Shown here: piece by piece, positions 35,186 through 44,328 of the stretch
Position numbering within the stretch: the stretch's first letter is position 1
Layout of the letters: each line of letters begins with the position of its first letter
Assembly: GCA_963817465.1 (NCBI GenBank)
Contig: CAWFOP010000018.1
Span: 62,001 to 126,000, forward strand
Reading direction: 5' to 3'
Source of the DNA: CAMPKL01 sp963817465
GTDB lineage: Bacteria; Acidobacteriota; Terriglobia; Bryobacterales; UBA6623
DNA length: 64,000 nt
Program-made: the position numbers and the translations under genes
Notes under the pieces: generated by a model
Seen by the model: only the letters and a program-made list of their open reading frames with translations
Databases searched by the model: none
What the model was told of the DNA's origin: nothing

Positions 35186-37120
35186 ATGAAAAACTGCATC
35201 GCTCTGATCCCGGCCGCCCTTTTGCTCGCGACACAGACGGCGCTCGGCCAACCGGCTCAAGCCATTCCAATCTCGCCGAAGGCCCGGGCTCGCATTGACC
35301 AAGCCGCGCGCGAAGCCGCGGTGAAAGATCAGGCGGCGGCGAAACAGCGCTACGAACGGGCCAAGTCCGCCGCACCGCAAGGCGCCGTCGCCGACCCCAA
35401 GACGGCGCTCGACTATGGCCGCTCTGTTGAGCGCCTAGCCGCCGTCAGCGGCGACGACGCGAAACTGAAAGAGGCCGAGCAGGTCTATGTCGAAGCGCTT
35501 CGCGCAAGCCCGGCCGATCAAGCATGGCTGGCCCGCTATCGCCTCGGGCAAGTGCGGCTGAAACAGGACGATCCGGATGGGGCGGTCGCCGAGTATCAGC
35601 GAATCGATGTCACCAAGGTCGACGAAACGGAGCGGTTCAAAGTCAGTTTCGGTTACGCGCAAGCGCTCGAGCGGAGCGCCGAGACCAAAGCATCGGGAAG
35701 CGACCGCAATAACCTCAAGCTGGACGCGTACAGGCAGTATCGCGCGGCTTTCGATGCGCAGCCTGATTTCACGCAGGCGGCCGAGAACGCGATGGGAGTC
35801 TTGGCGGAGTTGGATCGACCGAACGATGTTGCGGAATTTATCGACTTCGCCCTCTCAAAGAATCGTAAGTCTATCGCGGAGAAGGAGCTGCCGTCGGCGC
35901 TTTCTCGATGGCGGGATGACCCTCAGGGCAAGCGCGTTTTGGCGTCGTTAGTGCGCTATTACGCGGCCGCCTCGACGACTCCGGGGCAGTATCTCAGCGG
36001 TGAAGGGGATTTCACCATGGGCCGGGCCTTTCTGCGCGAGACGGTTCCGCCTGGATCGCGCTTGGCGCAGGCAGCCGACCAGATCACTCGAGCATTCACA
36101 CCCGATTGGCGTCCCTGGGCGGACTCTTCCGAGGTTCGAAGAATCTTTTCGGAGTGGTCATGCGAGGACTGGAGCCGATCGAGCATGTCGCAGTTGCTGC
36201 AATCGATCGGCGAGCACTACGGGCGGGTCGCCGACCCAACCAGATCGGCCGCCGCCTATTCAGCAGCGTGGGGCCTGGATCGACTGAACATCGCGGCGGC
36301 GGTCGCGACCGCCGGAGTCTTGCTGCGCTACTCGAGCGATATCGACCCGCGCGGACGACTGCTGGACAGGCTAGTCGAAGCGGCGTTTGTGGAAAAGGGG
36401 GAGTTTTACGCCACCGGCGACTGGCCCAACATCCTGAAGATGCACGTTCTGCTCGGGACGATCTTCGAAAGTCTCGAGCGCTGGGACGGAGGCGGCGCGG
36501 ACAACGCCTTGTTCCAATGGACAAATGCTGCGATCGCGGCGCAGCGTTTGTCCGCGCCGCAGCCATTGTCATCCGTCGCCGGCGTTTTCGGCGGTTTGGC
36601 GCATACGCAGATGGAGCTCGGTGATAGGAGCGCAGCGATCAAGAACTACTTGATCGCCGGCGAAGCGGTGAAGGCGGAGACGGGGACGACATCCGACATC
36701 GCTGTCATCGAGGGTCAAGCGGCGAGGGCCTCCGAGTCTTTTGGGTCAGCGAGGGTCGCCGATCGTAACGTGTTGTGGGTGGACGATCGCCCGGAGAACA
36801 ACCGCTTTGAAAGGAACGCGTTCGAGCAAGTCGACGTTCAATTCGTGAACGTGACAAGTTCAGCGGAGGCGATCAAGGCCTTCCAGATACAAAAGTTCGA
36901 CGCCGTGATCACCGATTTTCGGCGGCGCGCCGACGAACAGGGAGGCTTCGCCGTTCTCGAACGACTCAAAGCCCTGGAGCCGACTACGCCCGTCATCATC
37001 TATTCGAGCACGGCGACTCCTGACCAGGTACGCGAGGCGAAACGGCGAGGGGCGTACGGACAGACCAACAGCGCTCCCCAGCTATTTGAGATGGTCCTAG
37101 AGGCCATTCGAGGCAATTAG
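35186..37120 (+). CDS. Exported TPR-like protein ending in a receiver-like domain
   Basis: 644 residues. A clear signal peptide (ALIPAALLLATQTALGQ) is followed by helical repeats (about 70-510, e.g. AEQVYVEALRASPADQAWLA), then a receiver-like domain from residue 529: VLWVDDRPENN with acidic pair Asp533-534, the phospho-acceptor-like Asp577 in AVITDF, and IIYSST. The usual conserved Lys is missing (QTNSAP at that place). A receiver fold exported from the cytoplasm is unusual, since phosphotransfer needs cytoplasmic kinases. Either it is a binding module or the signal peptide is really a membrane anchor. Confidence 0.75.
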   Translation: MKNCIALIPAALLLATQTALGQPAQAIPISPKARARIDQAAREAAVKDQAAAKQRYERAKSAAPQGAVADPKTALDYGRSVERLAAVSGDDAKLKEAEQVYVEALRASPADQAWLARYRLGQVRLKQDDPDGAVAEYQRIDVTKVDETERFKVSFGYAQALERSAETKASGSDRNNLKLDAYRQYRAAFDAQPDFTQAAENAMGVLAELDRPNDVAEFIDFALSKNRKSIAEKELPSALSRWRDDPQGKRVLASLVRYYAAASTTPGQYLSGEGDFTMGRAFLRETVPPGSRLAQAADQITRAFTPDWRPWADSSEVRRIFSEWSCEDWSRSSMSQLLQSIGEHYGRVADPTRSAAAYSAAWGLDRLNIAAAVATAGVLLRYSSDIDPRGRLLDRLVEAAFVEKGEFYATGDWPNILKMHVLLGTIFESLERWDGGGADNALFQWTNAAIAAQRLSAPQPLSSVAGVFGGLAHTQMELGDRSAAIKNYLIAGEAVKAETGTTSDIAVIEGQAARASESFGSARVADRNVLWVDDRPENNRFERNAFEQVDVQFVNVTSSAEAIKAFQIQKFDAVITDFRRRADEQGGFAVLERLKALEPTTPVIIYSSTATPDQVREAKRRGAYGQTNSAPQLFEMVLEAIRGN

Positions 37121-37147
37121 CGCTCATTCGGCAAACGTATCCCGTCG

Positions 37148-37915
37148 TTAACTTCGGTTGCGTTCCCAAACCAGGCGAAGACCTTCCAGCGTCAGGTTTT
37201 CGACGACTTCGGAGACGTATTTCGATGAGGGGCAGACGACATTCGCTTGTCCGCCCGTGCCGACGACCTTGGTGTCGGGGCCGAGCTCGGCGATCAGGCG
37301 CTCTAAGATGCTGTCGAGCAGCCCCAATGTGCCGTAGAACAGGCCCGATTGCAGCGCCGCCACGGTGTTCGTGCCGATGAGCTTGGACGGCTCGACGATG
37401 TCGATTTGCGGCAGGCGGGCGGTGCGCCGGAACAGCGCTTCGGCCCCGAGCGAGACGCCGGGGCACAACAGGCCGCCGAGGTATTCCCCTTTCGCCGAGA
37501 TGACGTCGAAGTTGATGGCGGTGCCGAAGTCGACCGCGACGCAGGGGCCGCCGTAACGCGCATAGGCGGCGACGCTGTTGACGATGCGGTCGGCGCCGAC
37601 TTCGCTGGGGTTGTCGATGCGGATGGCCAGGCCCGTGTCGGTGGTGGCGTCGACGAACAACGGAGTGCGGCCGAAGTAGCGCTCGGACATGCGGCGCAGC
37701 GAGTCGTCGAGGCTGGGGACGACGGAGGCGATGACGATGGCGTTGATATCGTCGAGCCCGAAGCCGCCGAGCGCGGTGAGGTTGCGGCACAGCACGCCCC
37801 AGCCGTCGACCGTCTGGTCGCGGTCGGTCTTCAGCCGCCACTGAGCGATCAGGTCTTCGCCGCGGAAGACGCCCAGGGTGAGATTGGTGTTGCCGACGTC
37901 GACTGCAAATAGCAT
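37148..37915 (-). CDS. coaX: Type III pantothenate kinase
   Basis: 255 residues that phosphorylate pantothenate in the first step of coenzyme A synthesis. The ASKHA-fold motifs are present: FAVDVGNTNLTLGVF (catalytic Asp6 and phosphate loop), VGADRIVNSVAAY and AVDFGTAINFDVI, with VVGTGGQANVV near the C-terminus. It starts four bases after birA ends, a common gene pair. Its 3' end is duplicated about 4 kb away on the other side of the three-gene module, implying rearrangement at this site. Confidence 0.95.
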   Translation of the reverse strand: MLFAVDVGNTNLTLGVFRGEDLIAQWRLKTDRDQTVDGWGVLCRNLTALGGFGLDDINAIVIASVVPSLDDSLRRMSERYFGRTPLFVDATTDTGLAIRIDNPSEVGADRIVNSVAAYARYGGPCVAVDFGTAINFDVISAKGEYLGGLLCPGVSLGAEALFRRTARLPQIDIVEPSKLIGTNTVAALQSGLFYGTLGLLDSILERLIAELGPDTKVVGTGGQANVVCPSSKYVSEVVENLTLEGLRLVWERNRS

Positions 37916-37919
37916 TCAG

Positions 37920-38666
37920 CTAGTCCAGCGGGCGCACGCTGCCCGCGATGATGGAAACGGTCTCTCCCGAGGCGGTCCGCAGCAGCAGCACGCCCGACGC
38001 GTCGAGTCCCGCGGTGACGCCTTCGAGGGGCTCGTCGATGCGCTCGACGCTGACGCGCTTGCCCCGCGCGTACGACGAGGCCCGCGAGAAGGCCTCGACG
38101 ATAGCCGCTGTTCCGCGCTCGAGAAACACGCCGTAGTATCTCTCGATTTGGCGCAGTATCGCCTCGAGCAGCAGGTCGCGAGCCCACTCGCAGCCGGTCT
38201 CGATGCGCAGCGATGTCGCGATGTCCGCGAGGTCGTCGGGCAACGACGGCTGGTTGACGTTGACGCCCACGCCGACGATGACGTGCTGCACGGTGTTGCG
38301 CTCGGCGGCCATCTCGACCAGGATGCCGGCGCACTTCTTTTCGCTCAGCAGTACGTCATTGGGCCAGCGGATGTCGCAGCGCAGCCCGCAAGTCTCGCCG
38401 ATGCCGCGGGCGACGCCGAGGCCGACGGCTAGCGTGAGGGGCATGGACTGCGCGGGGGCGACGTTGGGCCGCAGGATGAGCGAAAAATAGAGGCCCGAGC
38501 CGGGCGGCGAATGCCACTGACGGCCGAGGCGCCCGCGTCCGCTGAGTTGCTGGTCGGCGACGACCACCGCGCCCTCCGCCTCGCCGGCGGCGGCCTTCTC
38601 GGCGGCCACGCGCATCGTGGTGTCGAGGGCGTCGAAGCGGTAGAGCGGCTGACCGAGGCGCGGCAC
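37920..38666 (-). CDS. birA: Biotin--[acetyl-CoA-carboxylase] ligase
   Basis: 248 residues. It makes biotinyl-AMP and transfers biotin to the carrier lysine of carboxylases. The biotin/ATP loop GRGRLGRQW is intact, followed by GSGLYFSLILRP, RWPNDVL and GVGVNVNQ, with the small C-terminal domain (LDASGVLLLRT). There is no N-terminal helix-turn-helix, so it is a ligase only and not a repressor. The start is GTG at 38666, 36 bases from the divergent thyX start. Confidence 0.93.
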   Translation of the reverse strand: MPRLGQPLYRFDALDTTMRVAAEKAAAGEAEGAVVVADQQLSGRGRLGRQWHSPPGSGLYFSLILRPNVAPAQSMPLTLAVGLGVARGIGETCGLRCDIRWPNDVLLSEKKCAGILVEMAAERNTVQHVIVGVGVNVNQPSLPDDLADIATSLRIETGCEWARDLLLEAILRQIERYYGVFLERGTAAIVEAFSRASSYARGKRVSVERIDEPLEGVTAGLDASGVLLLRTASGETVSIIAGSVRPLD

Positions 38667-38702
38667 GAAGAGACCATTCTAGGCTTGCTACACTCGGCGT
38701 TT

Positions 38703-40169
38703 ATGCCTGCGGCGTCCGTTCCTGAGTCCGAATCCGTTCCTCACACGCCGCGCGTTGTCGTGGTGGCGCCTATGCCGCCCGAGAAGAGCGCCTACGCGCT
38801 GGCGCGCTACAGCCGTTCGCCCGACTCGATTCGCGACAGCGTCGACTGGGTGAGGACGCACTCGTCGGAAAAGTTCCTCGACAGCTTCTACTTCCAATAC
38901 GGGCACGCCTCGATTGCGGACCTGGGGCACTGCATTTTCTGCTTCGAAGGCGTGTCGGAGCTGGCGGCGATCGAGATCGAAGACGAGCAGCTTTGGGACG
39001 GCCAGGCCAAGTCGAGCCGCTATCAGGATTTCTCGAAGGGGTCGGCGGTGACGCCGCCGGAACTGACGGGCGGACAGCGGAAATCGTACCGCGCGGCGGC
39101 CAATGATCTGCTCGACCGTTACTTGAGTCTTCACGACGAACTGTTTGAATACTTGAGAGATAGGCTTCCGCAGCCGGAATCCATGACAGAGGGGGCGTAC
39201 CGCCGAACGCTTCAGGCGCGGGCGTATGACGGGGCGCGGTATCTGCTCTTCCTGGGCATCTCGACCAACCTCGGGCAGGTGACGAGCATCCGCACGCTCG
39301 AGAAGCAGATGCGGCGTCTAGGGGCGTCGATCTACGGCGAGTTGCGCGACGTGGCGGCGGAGATGAAGCGGGCCTGCGCCGCCCCGCCCGCCTGCGTCTG
39401 GGACAGTGAGCAGGCGATCGAGCCGCTGGCGCCGACCTTGGCGAAATACGCCGACCCGGACGAATATCTGCGGGCGAGCCGCGAGCGCATGGCGGCCTGG
39501 GCCCGCGACAACGTCAGCTACCCGGCGACGGCCGACGTGCCGGATGTCGATCTGGTGCGGCCGAGCGATCCGCTCGACGAGATCGCGGCGACCCTGATCT
39601 ACTCGGCGACCTCGGCGCCGTTTCGTGTAATCCACGACGACGTGAGCGGCTGGAGCATGAGCCGCAAGCAGGAGGTCGTCGACACGGCGCTCGCAGGCAA
39701 GGACCGGCGCGAAGAGTTTCCGCGGCAGTTCTGCTCGGGGTACGGCTACGTGTTCGACATCATTTGCGACATCGGGGCCTACCGCGACATGCACCGCCAC
39801 CGGCGCTGCCAGCAGATCAGGCAGCGGTTCACCGATGCGCTGGGCGTCGAGACTCCGGACCTGATCCGCGAGGCGGGCCTTGAGGAGCGCTACCTGGGCG
39901 ACCTGCAAACGGCGGCCGAGGCGCGCCATGAGCTGCCCGAGTTGGCCGAGCATTACCTGCTGCCTTTCGCGACGCGCTGCCGGTCGCTGTTCAAGATGGA
40001 TTTCGCCGAGGCGGAGTACATCTCGCGGGTTCGCTCGGGCGTCAAGGGGCACATCTCCTATCGCAAGGTGGCGTGGGAGATGCGGCAGCGCATCGTCGAG
40101 CGCGAGCCGCATCTAGGCGAGCTGATTCAGGCCACCCCGCCCGAGATCGAAGACCCGCTCACGCGCTGA
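38703..40169 (+). CDS. thyX: FAD-dependent thymidylate synthase, long ThyX-like form
   Basis: 488 residues from ATG 38703; upstream codons in this frame lie over birA and are not protein-like. Two ThyX-like halves can be seen. The N-terminal half has QYGHASIADLGHCIFCFEGV and SSRYQDF. The C-terminal half has DMHRHRRCQQIRQRF, the place of the RHR-x7-S signature, where the Ser is Arg. Family members methylate dUMP using methylene-tetrahydrofolate and FAD. This long form occurs in several bacterial phyla; whether it is active is not certain from the sequence. Its 3' end overlaps creD by 43 bases. Confidence 0.82.
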   Translation: MPAASVPESESVPHTPRVVVVAPMPPEKSAYALARYSRSPDSIRDSVDWVRTHSSEKFLDSFYFQYGHASIADLGHCIFCFEGVSELAAIEIEDEQLWDGQAKSSRYQDFSKGSAVTPPELTGGQRKSYRAAANDLLDRYLSLHDELFEYLRDRLPQPESMTEGAYRRTLQARAYDGARYLLFLGISTNLGQVTSIRTLEKQMRRLGASIYGELRDVAAEMKRACAAPPACVWDSEQAIEPLAPTLAKYADPDEYLRASRERMAAWARDNVSYPATADVPDVDLVRPSDPLDEIAATLIYSATSAPFRVIHDDVSGWSMSRKQEVVDTALAGKDRREEFPRQFCSGYGYVFDIICDIGAYRDMHRHRRCQQIRQRFTDALGVETPDLIREAGLEERYLGDLQTAAEARHELPELAEHYLLPFATRCRSLFKMDFAEAEYISRVRSGVKGHISYRKVAWEMRQRIVEREPHLGELIQATPPEIEDPLTR

Positions 40170-41497
40170 GTCGGCTGGAACCAGTCGATCTTGCGCGTAG
40201 CCCACATCAGCGCCGACAGCAGGACGAAGAGTCCCAACGCCCCGACGATCAGGGCGTAGTCCTCGAGGCGAATCAAGATGAACAGGAAGGCGTAGAAGCC
40301 GGCCATGAGGCCGCCTACCAGAGTTGCGCGGCCGAAACTCTTGAATACCGAGGCGCCGTAGAAGCACACCAGGCCGACGATCATCGCCGCCGCCACCACG
40401 TAGGCCGCCGCGAAGCCGATGTGCTCGGCGAGCGACAGCTCGAGCAGGTAGAACAGGCACAGCGCCAATCCGATCAGGCCGTATTGGATGAAGTGCAGAC
40501 GCAGACCGCCGACGACCTCGAAAAGCCACAGCGGCGTGAAGGTGAGCGCCAAGAACAGCACCTCGTACTTGATGCTGCGCTCGCTTTGGCGGTAGGCGTC
40601 GACGGGCGTGATGAAATCGACGCCGAACAGCGACAGATTGAGCTGCTCTTGGGGCGGCGCGCCGGTCCAGCTTTGCGGATAGTTGCGGCCGAGGTAAGGG
40701 ATATTCCATGCGGCCGTGAAGCCTTCCGCGCTGACGTCGCGTTCGGTCGGCAGCCAGGCGCCTTGAAAGCTCGGGTCGGCCCAGTCGGCGCGCAGCGTGA
40801 CCGCGGTTTGCTTTCCGAGCGGCGCGAAGCGAAGCTCGGAGCTGCCGTTGAAGGTAAGCGTAATCTCGAAGGGCGTCGCGTCGCCTTCGAACGGCCCTCC
40901 GAGCGGCGCGTGGACGGCGGCGCGTTGGGTCTGGATTTCGCCCGAGCCAGGCTCGAACGGGATGCTGCCCGCGCCCCACTCGAGCGCGGCGGCGTTTTGT
41001 ATGGCGCGGGCGTCGGAAACTTCGACGACGATCTGGGCGCCCTCCCACAGGATATTCTCCGGAGCGACTTCCCAGCGGGAGAGGTCGGGCTTCGAGAATG
41101 AGCCGCTGAGCTTGACCTGGCCGCTGTAGACCGGCACTTCGTAGATGCCGCGGTAGCGCGTCTCGCCGTTGAGCGTTCCGTCGACATCGAGGGATTCGGG
41201 CAGGAAGGTCGCGCTGCCTTGGAAGGTGCGCACCTGTTCGACGCCTTCGTTGTCCTTGACGGCCTTGAAGTAGCGATACGGGACGACGAGGAACGGCCCC
41301 ACGATTTGCTGCGGGCCGCCCCACTTGTCCGCCACCTCGCGGACGGCGTGTTGCCGCGTGCGGTCGCGTTCCTCGAGCAGCCCGTAAATCAGCAGGATGG
41401 GAATCTGCAGCAGCAGCAGGAGCAGGCCGATGGCGGCGCCTTTGAGCAAGGGTGAGTTGCGCAGCGACTCGAGAAAGTTGGCGGACGAGGCTGACAT
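40127..41497 (-). CDS. creD: CreD-family inner membrane protein
   Basis: 456 residues from ATG 41497. One N-terminal helix (LKGAAIGLLLLLLQIPILLIYGL), a large periplasmic domain (GPFLVVPYRYF to PRS-type WTGAPP), then about five C-terminal helices, the CreD layout. CreD proteins are linked to envelope or beta-lactam stress, but the molecular role is unknown. A strong promoter lies so close to the ATG that the transcript may have no leader. An imperfect AGTACTTTG palindrome overlaps it. The usual neighbouring HTH repressor gene is absent. Confidence 0.9.
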   Translation of the reverse strand: MSASSANFLESLRNSPLLKGAAIGLLLLLLQIPILLIYGLLEERDRTRQHAVREVADKWGGPQQIVGPFLVVPYRYFKAVKDNEGVEQVRTFQGSATFLPESLDVDGTLNGETRYRGIYEVPVYSGQVKLSGSFSKPDLSRWEVAPENILWEGAQIVVEVSDARAIQNAAALEWGAGSIPFEPGSGEIQTQRAAVHAPLGGPFEGDATPFEITLTFNGSSELRFAPLGKQTAVTLRADWADPSFQGAWLPTERDVSAEGFTAAWNIPYLGRNYPQSWTGAPPQEQLNLSLFGVDFITPVDAYRQSERSIKYEVLFLALTFTPLWLFEVVGGLRLHFIQYGLIGLALCLFYLLELSLAEHIGFAAAYVVAAAMIVGLVCFYGASVFKSFGRATLVGGLMAGFYAFLFILIRLEDYALIVGALGLFVLLSALMWATRKIDWFQPTQRVSGSSISGGVA

Positions 41498-41503
41498 GAA
41501 AAC

Positions 41504-41532
41504 AGAGTACTTTGCTATGTAAAGACTGTCAA
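41504..41532 (-). promoter_or_regulatory. Consensus-like creD promoter with overlapping palindrome
   Basis: On the minus strand TTGACA (41527-41532), 17 bases, then TACTCT (41504-41509). The ATG is six bases further, where transcription should begin. On the plus strand AGTACTTTG and TAAAG-ACT halves form an imperfect palindrome over the spacer, a plausible repressor site. Confidence 0.7.
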
Positions 41533-41598
41533 GAGAATCGGACCGGCGATGCAAGAAATCGGTTTACGGCACGGCCCGCGCGCCACAGGTGCAGCCGA

Positions 41599-43585
41599 TT
41601 ACCAGTTCAGCGCCGAACCCTTCGAGATCTGAAGCCGTTCGGCTTCACCGGCTGGGATCGCCAATACCCATCGAGAGCCGCCAGGTCCTAAGATTGGCGC
41701 GCATTCGTCTTCGCAGACGGCGACTCGTTGAACTTCCAGAGCCTCTCCCGCCTCGTCGAGCCAGGCGAGGTCGACGGCGGCGGGAAGCTCCGCCGTTGAG
41801 AAGGTGGGTTCCATGTCTTCGCCGAACTGCATGAGAAGACCGCGGCCTTCGGGGAGCTGCGACCGCCCCGCGAGGGCGCGGCTACGTTCGAAGTCGGTCA
41901 CGGCCAACTCCGCGAGGACTGTCTCCCCTGAAGGGCCTGTCACGGGCGTCGTCGGCGAGAACGGGCCGGCGAAAGGGATGGCGACCTCTTCGATGTGCGA
42001 GTAGTCAATCAGGCCAGCGTCGAGCCCTGAGGCTTCGAAAGATTCTCGGGTGCGGCTCACGAGGCTGACCACGACGTCATTCCGCAATGAAGCGGATGCG
42101 TCGAATGCTCCGGCGGCCGGCGCCCATGTCAAGGCGCTCAGGGCCCACTCCGGAAAGGTGATTGAGGTCGCGCCCGGCGCCGGGACGCATGTGATCTCGG
42201 TTCCGCCGTTGCGGGCGCCGTCGGTCGTCGAAAATTCGTCGCCGTAGTGGAAGCTGGTGCGATCGCGAAGCTGGATGGCGTCCACGGGAGTCACCCCGCC
42301 CAGGAGACGGTCAGCGAATCGTCGGCGCTGACGCTGCCGGGCAAGTCGTCGCGAACGACCTCGGGCGGCTGCGGGACGTCGATGCTCGCCGTGAAGGCGC
42401 CGACGTCCCGGCCGCCCGGAAGCGAGATCGAGTAGGAGCCGGGGCCGAGGAACAAGTCGTCCGCGGAGGTCGCCAGACGGCTGAATGTCGGGAGCTGCGA
42501 GTCGATCAAGAGCGTCTGGGAAGGAGTCTCCAAAGTGAGCGGCGCACCGGCGTCCAGCACAAAGAGAAATGCTCCGAAGACGATCTGAACCGAGCATGTT
42601 CCGGGCGCCGGACCGCGCCCCATGCGGTATTCTCCCTGCCCGAACGCGGCGGAGAAGGCGTCGACAGGCGCCCAAATCTCCCGTCGTTCGGCTGAGATAG
42701 ATGTGGCCTTCAGCGGCGTTTACTCCGGGCGTCGGCATGTCGGCGCAGGGTTCGCCGCCGGCGGAGATCGGCAGGCGCTCGATTTCACTGCCGATGCCGC
42801 CGTAGGCTTGCAGCCGGATGGGGACGAAGCAACTCAGAGGAGCGTCTTCGGGAATCCGGAACTGTACTTGGTCGGCAGCGGCGCAACAGCCCGAGCGGCC
42901 GGCCCAATCGACGTCCACCGGCGTGGTCGCCGAGGTAAACCTCGAGAGGACTGTCGATTCGTTCCGGAAGCGGCAATTCATCCAAGGAGTCGGAGCGCGG
43001 TCCGAGGCCGGTAACCCAGAGGACGACGGTATCCCCCGGCTTGGCGGGTTCGAGCTGCCTGACCAGCCGGCGCGACCCATCCGCACCGGCGACTTGCGCG
43101 ACGGGCAGTACGGCTACCACCTTCGGGCCTTCGGGACTCCGCCAATCGAAGATGCGCGGACGCGTCTTGACGACCTTGATGGCAAAAGGAGCGGAGGCGA
43201 CGCCCTGATGGATGACGCGAAGATGCGCGAGGCCGATCGGAGCGTCCGACGCCATCACGACGTTGATCTGAGTGACGCCGACCCAATAGAGCGGTAAATC
43301 TCGCGCGGCGCCGTTCGGCAGCGTCAGCTCGACCCGGACGTCGGCGAGAGTCCGCGCTAGGTCGGCCGACTCGGTTCCCACGCCTTCAGCCGGGCCGAGT
43401 TGCAAACCCCAGATTTTGAAGATGGAGCCTTGCGCGACGGCGGGCGGAGAATCGATGCCGAGCTCTTGCGGGGGCGTGTAGTCATACGGGTAGTCCATGA
43501 GCGTCACGTCGACGATGGACGGGCCTGTCTGCGCCGACAAGCAGGTTCCGAGGACGAACGTCAGAAACAGAATTCGCAACTGCAC
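41599..43585 (-). CDS. Secreted TIGR03437-type protein, three frameshifts
   Basis: GTG at 43585 starts a signal peptide (QLRILFLTFVLGTCLSAQ). The frame gives VGVTQINVVMASDAP, WVTGLGPRSDS and LEVYLGDHA, then shifts near 42930 (VDWAGRSGCCAAADQVQFRI), near 42665 (FSAAFGQGEYRMGRG, FGAFLFVLDAGAPL) and near 42295 (VTPVDAIQLRDRTSF to the stop). Together about 660 residues. The paired motifs for substrate-independent beta domains resemble the TIGR03437 protein at 18743. It starts nine bases after the SGNH-like gene and is probably cotranscribed. Function unknown. Confidence 0.72.
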
Positions 43586-43593
43586 GCTTGGAG

Positions 43594-44328
43594 CTATGGA
43601 GAGACCTCCAGCGCTTGCTGGATGGCCTTTTCGGCGAGGGGCGCCATGACGGCGTAGCCGGCGGCGTTGGGCAGGACGCCGTCGGCGGTCCACTCGCGTT
43701 TGAAGTTGCGGCCGTCCGCCAGCGCCTTGTAGTAGTTCAGGTAAACCGACCCGCTCTTTTCGGCGTATTCCTCGAGCCAGTCGTTCATGCCGAAAATCTT
43801 GCCGCGCGGCAGCAGCGGCGCCAGTTTGCTGCCGCAGTCGCACACGGGCAGCAATGAAGCCAGCACGACGGCGATGCCGTGCGCATGCGCCAGGTCGACC
43901 ATCGACTCGATTTGCTCGGCGACCATGCCCTTGGTCCCCGGCACGGTCACGGCGGCGATGTCGTTCATGCCGGCTTGAATGACGACGACTTTCGGCTGCA
44001 ACGCGATCACGTCTTGCCGGAAGCGCACGAGCATCTGCGGCGAAGATTGGCCGGCGATGCCGCGGTTGACATAGGGCTTGCCGGGAAAGAACTTCGCAGC
44101 GCCTGCGCCCCAGTGGTCGGTCGCGTCGTCGCCGAGAAACACCACGCGATTCTCCCCCGGCGCGGGCGGCGGCAGCTCGGTGTCCGCGCTGCCGTAGCGC
44201 GTCAGACCGCCCCAGTCGCGGATCAGGTTCCGTTGCGCTTCGACGATGTGTTCCAGCTTTTCGACGCGGTCGCTTTGCGCCGCCAAGGTTCCCAAGGCCA
44301 GCAAGAAGCCGATGAAAACCTTAGCCAT
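43594..44328 (-). CDS. SGNH-fold protein with disrupted active site (pseudo-hydrolase)
   Basis: 244 residues with a signal peptide (ALGTLAAQ). The fold markers of SGNH hydrolases are all recognisable: block I VVFLGDDATDHW, block II GIAGQSSPQML, block III QAGMNDIA and block V DGVLPNAAGYAVM. In block I the nucleophile Ser of GDS is Asp68, and in block V the catalytic His of DGxHPN is Leu219. Hydrolysis by the usual triad is therefore impossible. It follows the PQQ-propeller gene with no gap. It may bind a glycan or ester ligand rather than cut it. Confidence 0.85.
   Translation of the reverse strand: MAKVFIGFLLALGTLAAQSDRVEKLEHIVEAQRNLIRDWGGLTRYGSADTELPPPAPGENRVVFLGDDATDHWGAGAAKFFPGKPYVNRGIAGQSSPQMLVRFRQDVIALQPKVVVIQAGMNDIAAVTVPGTKGMVAEQIESMVDLAHAHGIAVVLASLLPVCDCGSKLAPLLPRGKIFGMNDWLEEYAEKSGSVYLNYYKALADGRNFKREWTADGVLPNAAGYAVMAPLAEKAIQQALEVSP

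Noticed and set aside
33209..37147. Idea that the coaX-bracketed segment is a complete mobile island
   Set aside because: No integrase, transposase or terminal inverted repeats were found inside, so only past integration or duplication can be suggested.
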